Shown piece after piece: positions 12,912-20,933 of a stretch of 25,635 nucleotides of DNA. The notes beneath the pieces were generated by a model. That model was not told the DNA's origin, made no database searches, and saw nothing but the letters and a program-made list of their open reading frames with translations. The stretch covers positions 1 to 25,635 of the forward strand of contig JAZNIS010000004.1 of assembly GCA_045577635.1 (NCBI GenBank). The letters run 5' to 3'. Each line of letters opens with the position of its first letter. Positions within the stretch are counted from its first letter, which is position 1. Source of the DNA: UBA6345 sp045577635 (GTDB lineage Bacteria > Bacillota > Clostridia > Christensenellales > UBA1242). The translations under genes were made by a program, and so were the position numbers.

Positions 12912-14222
12912 CATTAATAATTTTTTAATTTCATTGGTAACTTCTTTTGCTATAACAGGGTTACCTTCAACAAAAATTCTAATAACATTTTCTGTACCAC
13001 TCGGTCTTACAATTATTCGCATATTTTGGTACTTTTTTGATACTTTGCATAGTTGTTTGCATAGTACCAAATTACAATCAAAATTTCTTCTAAATTCATC
13101 ACTAACTTTAACATTGGTTATTGTTTGTGGCACTTTATGTAATTTAAGTAAAAACTGTGTTAAATCCAACTTTTCTGTTACTATAATTTTAAGCAAATAA
13201 ATTGCATTTAACAATGCATCACAAGTTCCATTTAAACTTTTAATGCAAATATGCCCACTGCTTTCACCACCCAACACAAAATTATTTTCTTTCATGGCTT
13301 CAATAACATTTCTATCACCCACATCTGTTCTAACTAAATTAATACCCATTTCCCCAAAACTTTCTTCCACCCCACTATTAGTCATAATTGTTCCAACAAC
13401 CGTTTTAGAGTTTAGTTTGTTTTTGTTAAATAAATAACAACCCAACACAAACAACAAATCGTCACCATTTAAAACCCTACCATCGTTAGCCACAACAATT
13501 AACCTATCAGCATCACCATCAAAAGCAAACCCAAAATCGCATTTATGACAAACTACTTCTTTAATTAATTTATTTACATTTAAAGCTCCGCAATCAACAT
13601 TAATTTTTTCGCCTAATGGTTCATTATGAATTGAAATTACATTTGCATTTAATTTTTTTAATACTGTTTCTGCAATTTTATAGTTAGAACCATATGCAAC
13701 ATCTATTGCTATATTTAATCCGTTTAAACTACAACCAACATCTTCGGTTAAAAAATTAATATATTTATTGGTTAGTTCTGTTTCTGTTATTATTTTTCCC
13801 TTATTTTTACTTGGAACAATGTTTAATTCAATATATTTTTCAATTTCCAATTCATCTTTAACAGAAAATTTATACCCTAAATTATTAATAAGCTTAATTC
13901 CGTTCATATTTGGCTCATTGTGTGATGCAGTAATCATTACACCTGCCCCAACAGCTAATTTACCAGATAAATAGGAAACACAGCCCGTAGGAACAATACC
14001 TATTAGTTTAACTGACACTCCATAATCGCTTAAACCACAAGCAACTGCACTTGTAAGCATATCACCACTAACCCTACTATCCTGACCAATTATTACTGTT
14101 TGTTCTTTTTTTCGTTTAATTAAAAAATAAGCTAAACTTTTACCCACATTATAAGCAAGTTTAAAATCTAGCCCTTCATTAACAACTCCCCTAATTCCAT
14201 CAGTTCCAAAATATTTACCCAT
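12909..14222 (-). CDS. glmM: phosphoglucosamine mutase
   Basis: 437 residues from the ATG at 14222. It converts glucosamine 6-phosphate to glucosamine 1-phosphate for UDP-GlcNAc and peptidoglycan synthesis. Evidence: the N-terminal YFGTDGIRG; the phosphoserine loop ITASHNEPNMNGIK with the catalytic Ser at about residue 100 (the usual HNPxxDNG is HNEPNMNG here); the metal loop DGDADR; the sugar loop GGESSGH; and the phosphate-binding RPSGTENVIRIFVEG. A GTG two codons upstream is also in frame, but GAGG lies only 5 bases before the ATG and would be too close to the GTG. A possible promoter lies at 14251-14280. The gene sits after the trxB terminator, so it is transcribed separately. Confidence 0.96.
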   Translation of the reverse strand: MGKYFGTDGIRGVVNEGLDFKLAYNVGKSLAYFLIKRKKEQTVIIGQDSRVSGDMLTSAVACGLSDYGVSVKLIGIVPTGCVSYLSGKLAVGAGVMITASHNEPNMNGIKLINNLGYKFSVKDELEIEKYIELNIVPSKNKGKIITETELTNKYINFLTEDVGCSLNGLNIAIDVAYGSNYKIAETVLKKLNANVISIHNEPLGEKINVDCGALNVNKLIKEVVCHKCDFGFAFDGDADRLIVVANDGRVLNGDDLLFVLGCYLFNKNKLNSKTVVGTIMTNSGVEESFGEMGINLVRTDVGDRNVIEAMKENNFVLGGESSGHICIKSLNGTCDALLNAIYLLKIIVTEKLDLTQFLLKLHKVPQTITNVKVSDEFRRNFDCNLVLCKQLCKVSKKYQNMRIIVRPSGTENVIRIFVEGNPVIAKEVTNEIKKLLM

Positions 14223-14250
14223 ACACACCTCTTAATGTTTAACATAAGGT

Positions 14251-14280
14251 TTTATATGAATAAAATTTAATTAAGGTTAA
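14251..14280 (-). promoter_or_regulatory. possible promoter of glmM
   Basis: TTAACC (14280-14275), 18-base spacer, TATAAA (14256-14251). It follows the trxB terminator directly. Confidence 0.4.
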
Positions 14281-14308
14281 AAAAAGAAACCCATTTTAAA
14301 GGTTTCTT
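14277..14308 (-). terminator. intrinsic terminator of trxB
   Basis: AGAAACC / GGTTTCT stem followed by a seven-T run on the minus strand. Confidence 0.85.
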
Positions 14309-14318
14309 ATTTTTTATA

Positions 14319-15245
14319 TTAATCGTTGTTACTAATGTAACGATGAGCACTTGTTGCAGCAATTGCACCATCGGCACAAGCAGTAATAATTTGACGAAGA
14401 TTTTTAACCCTAACATCACCACAAGCATAAACTCCTGGTTGGTTTGTTTCAAGGTTTTCATCGGTTGCAATATAACCATGAGCATCTAAATGAATACTAT
14501 TTCTAACAACAGCAGTATCAGGAGCTCTGCCAATAGCAATAAACACACCATCAACTTTAATTGTAACCTCTTCACCATCATCGTTTAAATATTTAACTGC
14601 TTCAACTTGACTATCACCAATAATTTCTAAAACACAAGAATTTTGATTAACAAAAATGTTGTGTTTATCTTCAATTTGAGCATTAAGTTCTTTTAATAAA
14701 ACTTCTTGGCAAGTAAAAGTTGGTAAGTTGTTAATAACAGTAACTTTTTTACAAATGTTACTTAAATAAATAGCATCTTCAACAGCACTATTTCCACCAC
14801 CCACTAAAACAACTTCTTTATCTTTATAAATTGCACCATCACAAACAGCACAATAACAAATTCCCCTACCAATTAATTCTGCTTCACCTTTAACACCAAG
14901 TGTTCGTGCTTTTGCACCCATACCTAAAATTACGGTGTTTGCAAAAATTTCTTGACCATCAACAAAAATTAAATTATTCATTGGAGCAAAATTGACATTT
15001 TGAACTTCACCATAAATTGTTTCAGCACCAAGCTCGGTTGCTTGTTCGTGCATTTTCATAGCAAGTTCCATACCACTAATATTTGAAAAACCAGGGAAAT
15101 TTTTAATTTCGTAGGTTAAGCTTGCTTGTCCACCAATCATACCCTTTTCAACAATAGCAACAGACAAACCACTTCTTAAAGCATAAATTGCAGCAGTTAA
15201 TCCACCAGGACCAGCACCAATAATTACAACATCATATTTAATCAT
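14319..15245 (-). CDS. trxB: thioredoxin-disulfide reductase
   Basis: 308 residues, full length. It is an NADPH- and FAD-dependent enzyme that reduces thioredoxin. The FAD-binding GAGPGGLTAAIYALRSG is at residues 10-26. The redox pair C-A-V-C is at 132-135 within CYCAVCDG, with an extra Cys at 130. The NADPH-binding GGGNSAVEDA follows, and the C-terminal FAD motif GVYACGDV is intact. A ribosome binding site (AAAGGA) is about 10 bases upstream, and the promoter is at 15278-15306. Low-molecular ferredoxin-type relatives in the family differ in the CxxC context, which here is standard. Confidence 0.96.
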   Translation of the reverse strand: MIKYDVVIIGAGPGGLTAAIYALRSGLSVAIVEKGMIGGQASLTYEIKNFPGFSNISGMELAMKMHEQATELGAETIYGEVQNVNFAPMNNLIFVDGQEIFANTVILGMGAKARTLGVKGEAELIGRGICYCAVCDGAIYKDKEVVLVGGGNSAVEDAIYLSNICKKVTVINNLPTFTCQEVLLKELNAQIEDKHNIFVNQNSCVLEIIGDSQVEAVKYLNDDGEEVTIKVDGVFIAIGRAPDTAVVRNSIHLDAHGYIATDENLETNQPGVYACGDVRVKNLRQIITACADGAIAATSAHRYISNND

Positions 15246-15277
15246 TTTAAATTTTTCCTTTTTTCTTTATATTTTAA

Positions 15278-15306
15278 AGTATAACAAAACAATTTTATTT
15301 AATCAA
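15278..15306 (-). promoter_or_regulatory. promoter of trxB
   Basis: TTGATT (15306-15301), 17-base spacer, TATACT (15283-15278) preceded by TTTGT (extended). It lies just downstream of the YcxB-like gene; only a weak AT hairpin separates that operon from trxB. Confidence 0.7.
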
Positions 15307-15318
15307 TTTAAAAACATT

Positions 15319-15816
15319 CTATTTTGTTTTTTCAATTAAATATCTATCTTCCATTTTTTCTTGAATAAATTTTCTATATTCTTCAAATTCTTCATCTTTT
15401 CGCATAAGCAAGGCATCATTTTTGCTAGGACAAATAACCAACAAATCTTTTTGTTCAACAATTTGAAAAATATTATTATAATTAAAACTTTGAGTTATTG
15501 TTTGTCCATCAGCATAACTTGTAATGGTTAAATTATTAGAAAACAAATATTCAACTTCAACCTTTCTATCTTTTAAATTTTTTTGCATTGTAACTTTTAA
15601 AAACCAACCAGAAAGCCCAACAAAAACAACAGCAACAAGTGTTCCAGCAATAAGCAAACATACTCCCAATGTAACCTTTTGCAATAAAATGCTAACAACA
15701 CCTAATGCCAAAACAATTACTGCAAAAATACTAGAAATAATTCTGGTTTGTTTTAACATTCCTCTTTGACTTAAAAGCACAAGTTCTAAATCATATATAG
15801 TGCGATTTTTATACAT
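15319..15816 (-). CDS. YcxB-like two-helix membrane protein
   Basis: 165 residues. Two adjacent membrane helices lie at about residues 25-46 and 48-72. They are followed by a cytoplasmic domain of beta strands: VEVEYLFSNNLTITSYADGQ, then FNYNNIFQIVEQKDLLVI, then DALLMRKDEEFEEYRKFIQEKM. This order (a pair of helices, then a PH-like fold with the Y-x-x-I-x-x-I-x-E segment and a terminal helix) fits YcxB-like proteins, whose role is unknown. It overlaps the upstream flavoprotein gene by 8 bases, so it is the last gene of the long operon. No strong terminator follows. Confidence 0.85.
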   Translation of the reverse strand: MYKNRTIYDLELVLLSQRGMLKQTRIISSIFAVIVLALGVVSILLQKVTLGVCLLIAGTLVAVVFVGLSGWFLKVTMQKNLKDRKVEVEYLFSNNLTITSYADGQTITQSFNYNNIFQIVEQKDLLVICPSKNDALLMRKDEEFEEYRKFIQEKMEDRYLIEKTK

Positions 15817-17038
15817 TTTGTTCTCCTTTAAATTTTTCGTTTAAATAGGTTGCACAGGCATATGCTGTTGAATATGCAATTTGCAAATTATAGCCACCAC
15901 TTAATGCATCAACATCTAACACTTCACCAATAAAAAATAAATTTTCCACCTTTTTACTTTCCATTGTTTTAGGGTTAACTTCCTTAACATTAATGCCACC
16001 CCTAGTAACAGTTGCCCTTTCAACATTATCAAAATTATCAATTTCTAATTCAAAGTTTTTAATTGCATTTACAATTAAATTTAATTCCTTATTGCTTATT
16101 TGAGCACATTGTTTATTTTCAGCAATATTAAGTTTTAACAAAAGCAATTTTGCAACTTTAATGTTAAGCAAACTATTTACTGCATGAAACACAAATTTAG
16201 TTTGATTTAAACAAATATAATTTTTTAATTGCCCTAAAATATCTTCACTACTGCTATTAGGTAAAAAATCAAAACATAAACTATCGCCATTAATACTATG
16301 TTTATCTACTTTTGCAGTTAATGTAAACACATTAGGTCCAGAAACACCATAACCTGTAAATAAAAATTCACCTGTGTTTTCACATAACACTTTACCCTTT
16401 GATTTTATACTCAACTTACAATTTAGTGGTAATCCTTCAAATTTTTCGGGAACTGTTACCAACCTAATTCCACACAGTGAACCCCTTGGTTTGTTTACTA
16501 AAATACTAAAATTTTCGGCAAACCTATATCCATCTCCACTACTTCCCGTTGTTGGATAGCTAACACCACCCGTAGCAACAATTAAAACATCAAAATACAA
16601 ATACCCATTGTTTGTTTCAACTTCAAATTTATCGTTAACTTTTTTTACTGATAAAGCACAAGTGTTTAATTTTAACACTGCCGATTTACTAACTAAATTA
16701 TCAAAACAATTTTTAATTGTTATTGCCTTATTTGTTGCGGGGAAAACCCTGTTATTATCTTCTAACTTAATATCTACTCCGTTATTTGTTAAAAACGAAA
16801 TATAATCATAAGCAGAAAAACCGTTTAAAGAACTATGCAAAAAGTTTGCATTATGTAAAACATTTTCTAAAAATTCGCTATTACTTTTTAAATTAGTAGC
16901 ATTACACCTACCATTACCTGTAATTAGCATCTTTTTTAAAGTATCTTCATTTTTTTCTAGCACAGTAACAGAGTGCCCTTTTAAATTTAAAGCACAAAAC
17001 ATTCCTGCAACTCCGCCACCAATTATCCCTATTTGCAT
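15809..17038 (-). CDS. NAD(P)/FAD-dependent oxidoreductase, BaiN/HI0933 family
   Basis: 409 residues, normal length. The N-terminal FAD motif GIIGGGVAGMFCAL is followed by the family signature LITGNGRCNATN (residues 38-49), VIVATGG in the middle, and at the C-terminus RGGINVKEVNPKTMESK, then FFIGEVLDVDALSGGYNLQ with the family's D-x-x-x-x-G-G-Y-N. The family contains BaiN (bile acid 7-dehydroxylation) and many members of unknown substrate; the genome context here gives no hint of bile acid genes. It starts with AAGGATAGGG just before the ATG, lies 33 bases after the upstream gene, and overlaps the YcxB-like gene. Confidence 0.93.
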   Translation of the reverse strand: MQIGIIGGGVAGMFCALNLKGHSVTVLEKNEDTLKKMLITGNGRCNATNLKSNSEFLENVLHNANFLHSSLNGFSAYDYISFLTNNGVDIKLEDNNRVFPATNKAITIKNCFDNLVSKSAVLKLNTCALSVKKVNDKFEVETNNGYLYFDVLIVATGGVSYPTTGSSGDGYRFAENFSILVNKPRGSLCGIRLVTVPEKFEGLPLNCKLSIKSKGKVLCENTGEFLFTGYGVSGPNVFTLTAKVDKHSINGDSLCFDFLPNSSSEDILGQLKNYICLNQTKFVFHAVNSLLNIKVAKLLLLKLNIAENKQCAQISNKELNLIVNAIKNFELEIDNFDNVERATVTRGGINVKEVNPKTMESKKVENLFFIGEVLDVDALSGGYNLQIAYSTAYACATYLNEKFKGEQNV

Positions 17039-17071
17039 ACCCTATCCTTTTTTGTTTTATAGAACAATTAA

Positions 17072-17554
17072 TTAATATGGTTGTTTATAAAAAACATCAG
17101 TATCTAATATCTTTTTTAACATTTTATTTTTCAACTTTAACAATGGATTAAAGTTTTCAATAAAACCAACTGCAAGTTTAAAGTTTTCGTCTGCACTATT
17201 TCCTGCATATTCATAATATCTACCGTTAATTCTAATTGCATACGGAATTAACTTGCCAGGAACTCTTTCAGGCACAAAACTTTCAGAATATGTGTTTTGA
17301 ATTTTTTCAACCACTTGTTTTAAATTAGCAACTGCAAAATTTGTTCCCTGTTCCCCATTAAAATTATCTAAAAAATCAAATAGAGAACAAGTGCCCTTAA
17401 TCTTTTCCAACTCATTATCTTTAACATAAAAAGTTCGTTCAGTTGTAATTGTGGATTTTTCATCATGTAAAACAATTGTTGTTACTTCTTGCGATGTAGC
17501 ACCAATATTAATTTTACCGTTATAATATCTTTTAATTAATTCAATTTTATCCAT
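17072..17554 (-). CDS. hypothetical protein, 160 residues
   Basis: Not recognised. Soluble alpha/beta protein without signal peptide or membrane helix. It begins with strand-rich sequence (INIGATSQEVTTIVLHDEK), and a central helical part (NLKQVVEKIQNTY) precedes another strand segment with RINGRYYEY. It lies 7 bases after the CYTH gene and is presumably co-translated with it. I can offer no function. Confidence 0.85.
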   Translation of the reverse strand: MDKIELIKRYYNGKINIGATSQEVTTIVLHDEKSTITTERTFYVKDNELEKIKGTCSLFDFLDNFNGEQGTNFAVANLKQVVEKIQNTYSESFVPERVPGKLIPYAIRINGRYYEYAGNSADENFKLAVGFIENFNPLLKLKNKMLKKILDTDVFYKQPY

Positions 17555-17561
17555 ATCCCAC

Positions 17562-18122
17562 CTAAAATTTTAATTGCTTTCTTTCTTCTTCCAATTCAAT
17601 AATTGCTGGTAAACTATCAAACGGAATTCCATAGTGATCATATATGCTAACAACATCTAATGTAACAAGCTTATCAAACTCAACTTGCAATTTTTTACAA
17701 ACCAATTTAACTGCTTCTTCACTTTCAGCTTCAAACTCTACATAGGTAGGAATTAATGGCCAAAAATCAATATCTATTTCAACCGAATCTAGCAAATATC
17801 TAATTCTACGATTTTCTTGCCTAGATCTAGCAACATACCCCAACTTATTTAAAATTTCGTTAGTAGCATCAAAATCGGAAACAGCAACTTCCCATTCCTT
17901 TGTACCATTAATTTTACTATTAACAATTTCTTTAATGGTTAAAGTTGTTTCTTCACCATTTGTTCTTAACCTAATCCAGCTATTAGGTTTTACAGGTGTA
18001 AAATCATAACAATTTCTAATTTGTAACCAATCACCTTTAAATTCTGCATTGTTCTTTTTTAAATTTAAGATAAAATTTGAAACATCAACATCTAACAATC
18101 TTGCTTCAATTTCGTATTTCAT
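17562..18122 (-). CDS. CYTH-domain protein (class IV adenylate cyclase / triphosphatase superfamily)
   Basis: 186 residues from the ATG at 18122. The CYTH fold is a beta-barrel tunnel that binds a triphosphate and metals; members are adenylate cyclases, thiamine triphosphatases or inorganic polyphosphatases. The N-terminal signature E-x-E-x-K appears as Y-E-I-E-A-R (Arg at the last position). It is followed by RLRTNGEETTLTIKEI, KEWEVAV, ENRRIRYLLDSVEIDID and YVEFEAES, the alternating charged strands lining the tunnel. An earlier GTG at 18134 is in frame, but AGGTGG lies at a proper distance only from the ATG. The Shine-Dalgarno region overlaps the stop codon of the small membrane protein upstream, so the two are coupled. 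The substrate cannot be told. Confidence 0.9.
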   Translation of the reverse strand: MKYEIEARLLDVDVSNFILNLKKNNAEFKGDWLQIRNCYDFTPVKPNSWIRLRTNGEETTLTIKEIVNSKINGTKEWEVAVSDFDATNEILNKLGYVARSRQENRRIRYLLDSVEIDIDFWPLIPTYVEFEAESEEAVKLVCKKLQVEFDKLVTLDVVSIYDHYGIPFDSLPAIIELEEERKQLKF

Positions 18123-18134
18123 TGTAACACCCAC

Positions 18135-18356
18135 CTATTTTATTTTTTTATTTCTAATTAAAATTACCACACTATAAACAGCATATATTAAATTAATTGC
18201 AATAGCAACCAAAAACAATATTAAATAAGTTACAGTAAAAACTATTAGATTATTAAAAATTAAAAATAATAATACTGTCATAAAAATTGCAAAAATAGCA
18301 TCAAAGGTTAACAGTGAATACAAAACAATTTTAGAAATAATTCCCGTTTTATTCAT
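18135..18356 (-). CDS. small two-helix membrane protein
   Basis: 73 residues, nearly all hydrophobic: helices at about 8-34 and 37-66, then a basic tail RNKKIK. The gene overlaps the end of the beta-helix protein gene by 8 bases, with AGGAG about 10 bases before its ATG. No family is recognised. Tight coupling suggests it works with, or inserts alongside, the membrane-anchored protein encoded upstream. The stop codon is TAG. Confidence 0.8.
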   Translation of the reverse strand: MNKTGIISKIVLYSLLTFDAIFAIFMTVLLFLIFNNLIVFTVTYLILFLVAIAINLIYAVYSVVILIRNKKIK

Positions 18357-20211
18357 TTAAATAAATCTCCTTTGATTTAATTTGATTTTCGGTTGTTGCA
18401 GTAACAATGTAAGCAGGATTAAAAGATATTCCAACACCCCAAACATCTCCGTTAAAAAAGGAAGCTCCAACTTGATATGGCACATTTTCTTGCATTAACA
18501 CATAGTTGTTAGCCGCATCAAAAACATATGTGTTTTTAGGCAAATCATAATACACCGAACCTAGTGCAGTACCTAAAAAATATTTATTGTTATTAAAATC
18601 AGTATTAAATGTTGTTAAAGAATAGGAATTTATCATTCTGCCGTATAAATAGCCCGAAATTCCACCAGAAAACACAAAAGCATAGTCATTAGTGGTGTTA
18701 ACAGTAATTTGCCCCTCTGCCCCACAATTGTTAATTTCCGACATAATAGTTTCGCCTTCTAATTCCCAAAATGTAGATTTTGCACTAATTCCACCACAAT
18801 ACACAATTATTTTTTTGCTTTCAACAAAAATATTTCCTGTGTTTTTACATTGTTCAATTTTGCCACAGTTTTCCGAAACAATTCCACCTAAACACACTTC
18901 ACCCGAAGCATAATCGGCATTATTTACGGAAGTGGCTTTTAATTCAGCTGTGTTATTACATTTTTTTATTGTTCCATAATTTATTGCAGTAATTCCCGAA
19001 ACAATTGGGAACCATTCATTATGGCTACTTGTTTGAAATAGTTTTGCATTATTAACACAATTTTCAACAGTTGCATTAAAGTTGTTAACCGAAACAATAC
19101 CCGACAAATCAGTTTCGTTAGAAATAACACTGCCATTAAACAAACAATTTTTAACAGTGTTATTATTTTCGTTTGCAACACCCGAAACAAACCCTTCTCC
19201 GCCACCATTAGATTTTATTGTTAAATCAAACTTAACAGCACAGTTAGAAATTACACCATCATTTTTGTTTGCAATTCCACTAATATAAACACAATCACCA
19301 AGTTGCTTATTACAGTTAAAATTAATATTTCCCGAACTAACTTTAACATTATTAATTGTTCCATTATTATTTTCAACCAACAAACTAAAATTACTATTTA
19401 TATCCCTATTAATTTCCGAATATACAACATTTAAATTTTCAATTACACCATTGTTAGTTTTTAATAAACTGTTATAAGTTGTGTTAACTGTAATTGTGTA
19501 ATTATTACCATTTAATCTACCATTAAATTTTAAGTTATTATCAAAGTTAGTTAAAGTTAAATTATTGTTTAAAACATAGTTTCCGTTAGTTTTTAATGCC
19601 TGATGCAATTGTGCTTCGTTATTAATTATAAACGGACTATTATTAGTTGATAAACCAAACACAAAATAAACCAACCCAACACCACCAGACATAACAGCCA
19701 TAAACACAGCGGCCAAACACACTGCAAACCTATAAGTTATCTTTTCTTTACGGTTTAAAGGTTTTAAACTGATTTTTACTGTGTTTTCAGTTGTGGTAAT
19801 TGTTTGTTTATTAAAAGAATAAATTTTAGTTAAATTATTTTCTACCACTTCATTTTTATAGGCAACAAAATATAATTTTTTAACTTCAAAATCCTTTTTT
19901 AATATTGCCATCATTTCCAAAGGTGTAACCACCGAATCTTCTTTAACATAAAGTCGTAAACTTTTACCAGCAACAGCTTTAAATTTTTTATATATTTCAA
20001 AATTTTCAGGCACAAAATTAAATTTTGAAATACCTATTAAATCATTTTGATATTTTTTAATAATTTTTTTTGCACCATATAAATAGCACAAAGTTAAAAG
20101 TGGAAACCTACCAAAACATAAGTTTCTACTTTTTTCTGTAAGCACCGAAAAAAGAACCAAGTCATCTAACTTGATGGTTTCTAATATTCTGTTGCAAGAA
20201 ACTTGGTTCAT
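18349..20211 (-). CDS. membrane-anchored beta-helix (GLUG-like repeat) surface protein with a cytoplasmic N-terminal domain
   Basis: 620 residues. Residues 1-155 form a soluble domain with no signal peptide. A single hydrophobic helix at about 161-186 follows, and residues 190-620 are Asn/Gly-rich repeats. The repeats read like G-x-I-x-x-C-x-N-x-G-x-I (for example GGIVSENCGKIEQCKNTGNI). They resemble GLUG-type right-handed beta-helix repeats found on surface proteins. The orientation, with cytosolic head and outside repeats, follows from the positive residues before the helix. The start ATG has AAGGAG 4 bases upstream, and the gene lies 9 bases after the coiled-coil gene. The very high Asn content is partly due to AT-rich DNA. 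Confidence 0.88.
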   Translation of the reverse strand: MNQVSCNRILETIKLDDLVLFSVLTEKSRNLCFGRFPLLTLCYLYGAKKIIKKYQNDLIGISKFNFVPENFEIYKKFKAVAGKSLRLYVKEDSVVTPLEMMAILKKDFEVKKLYFVAYKNEVVENNLTKIYSFNKQTITTTENTVKISLKPLNRKEKITYRFAVCLAAVFMAVMSGGVGLVYFVFGLSTNNSPFIINNEAQLHQALKTNGNYVLNNNLTLTNFDNNLKFNGRLNGNNYTITVNTTYNSLLKTNNGVIENLNVVYSEINRDINSNFSLLVENNNGTINNVKVSSGNINFNCNKQLGDCVYISGIANKNDGVISNCAVKFDLTIKSNGGGEGFVSGVANENNNTVKNCLFNGSVISNETDLSGIVSVNNFNATVENCVNNAKLFQTSSHNEWFPIVSGITAINYGTIKKCNNTAELKATSVNNADYASGEVCLGGIVSENCGKIEQCKNTGNIFVESKKIIVYCGGISAKSTFWELEGETIMSEINNCGAEGQITVNTTNDYAFVFSGGISGYLYGRMINSYSLTTFNTDFNNNKYFLGTALGSVYYDLPKNTYVFDAANNYVLMQENVPYQVGASFFNGDVWGVGISFNPAYIVTATTENQIKSKEIYLNE

Positions 20212-20220
20212 ACTATCTCC

Positions 20221-20931
20221 TTACTTTTTAGTTTTTACTTTACGGTCAGCAGCCCACTTATCTAAAATTTCAAAAATATATTCTTCGTTAACATCATTAT
20301 CTTCAACAATCTTTTTTAAAAGTTTGTTTGATGCTGTGTAACTATCAATAAGTTTATCAATGCTTCCTTTTTCCTCTAAAACAGCTGAATAAACATTACT
20401 ATTAACATTATAAATTTCTTCAATTTTTTCAGAACTATTTTTTAATGTATCAACAACATCTTTATTAATGTAATCACTAACCTTTTGAACACCCACATTA
20501 TAGTTTTCTAAATTTTTTTCAAGACCTCTTATATCGTAGGTTTTTCTTTTTTCTTCAATAATCACATCTAATTTTTCAATTTGTTTTTCTGCTTTTTGTT
20601 GAAGTTCGTTAACTGTGCTCAACTTTTCTTCAATTCTAGAACAAATGCTTATAACATTTTCAACTGCATAAACATATTTGTTAGTTGCCCCTAAAAATCT
20701 ATCAACTTCACCAGCTAGCGATTTTGCTTTATCTGCCTGTCCTGCAAGTTCTTTATAAATTTGGTCTAATTTGCCTTGCAAATCGCCATCAAACCCAGCA
20801 TTTAGGTTTGAAATATCTCTTTTAACACTTTCAAAAGAATTAGAAAATTCTCTTAAATTTTCCTCAATAGGTCCTATTAAATCTCTATACTCTTTAAATG
20901 TGCTAATAAGTTCCTTAATATCGTTATCCAA
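20221..20931 (-). CDS. coiled-coil protein, TTG start
   Basis: 236 residues, almost wholly alpha-helical coiled coil with heptad-like hydrophobics (YKELAGQADKAKSLAGEVD, EEKLSTVNELQQKAEKQIE) and a short C-terminal globular end (EEYIFEILDKWAADRK). The start is TTG at 20931 with AGGAAA just upstream, and no earlier ATG exists. It starts 2 bases after the helicase stop codon and is probably translated by coupling. No family is recognised; the form is like a structural or scaffold subunit rather than an enzyme. Confidence 0.85.
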   Translation of the reverse strand: MDNDIKELISTFKEYRDLIGPIEENLREFSNSFESVKRDISNLNAGFDGDLQGKLDQIYKELAGQADKAKSLAGEVDRFLGATNKYVYAVENVISICSRIEEKLSTVNELQQKAEKQIEKLDVIIEEKRKTYDIRGLEKNLENYNVGVQKVSDYINKDVVDTLKNSSEKIEEIYNVNSNVYSAVLEEKGSIDKLIDSYTASNKLLKKIVEDNDVNEEYIFEILDKWAADRKVKTKK

Positions 20932-20933
20932 AC

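Noticed and set aside
14223..14228. GTG start two codons before glmM ATG
   Set aside because: The GAGG ribosome binding site would overlap or touch the GTG; the ATG at 14222 has correct spacing.
14223..14318. A riboswitch or glmS-type ribozyme upstream of glmM
   Set aside because: Only the trxB terminator, a possible promoter and a short leader fit into this space.
14267..14485. Minus-strand open frame of 72 codons overlapping trxB
   Set aside because: Another frame of the trxB C-terminus, continuing through its terminator.
15301..15345. Hairpin AAAACA / TGTTTT after the YcxB-like gene as a terminator
   Set aside because: Only six mostly A-T pairs with a short T-run; too weak to call, so read-through towards trxB is left open.
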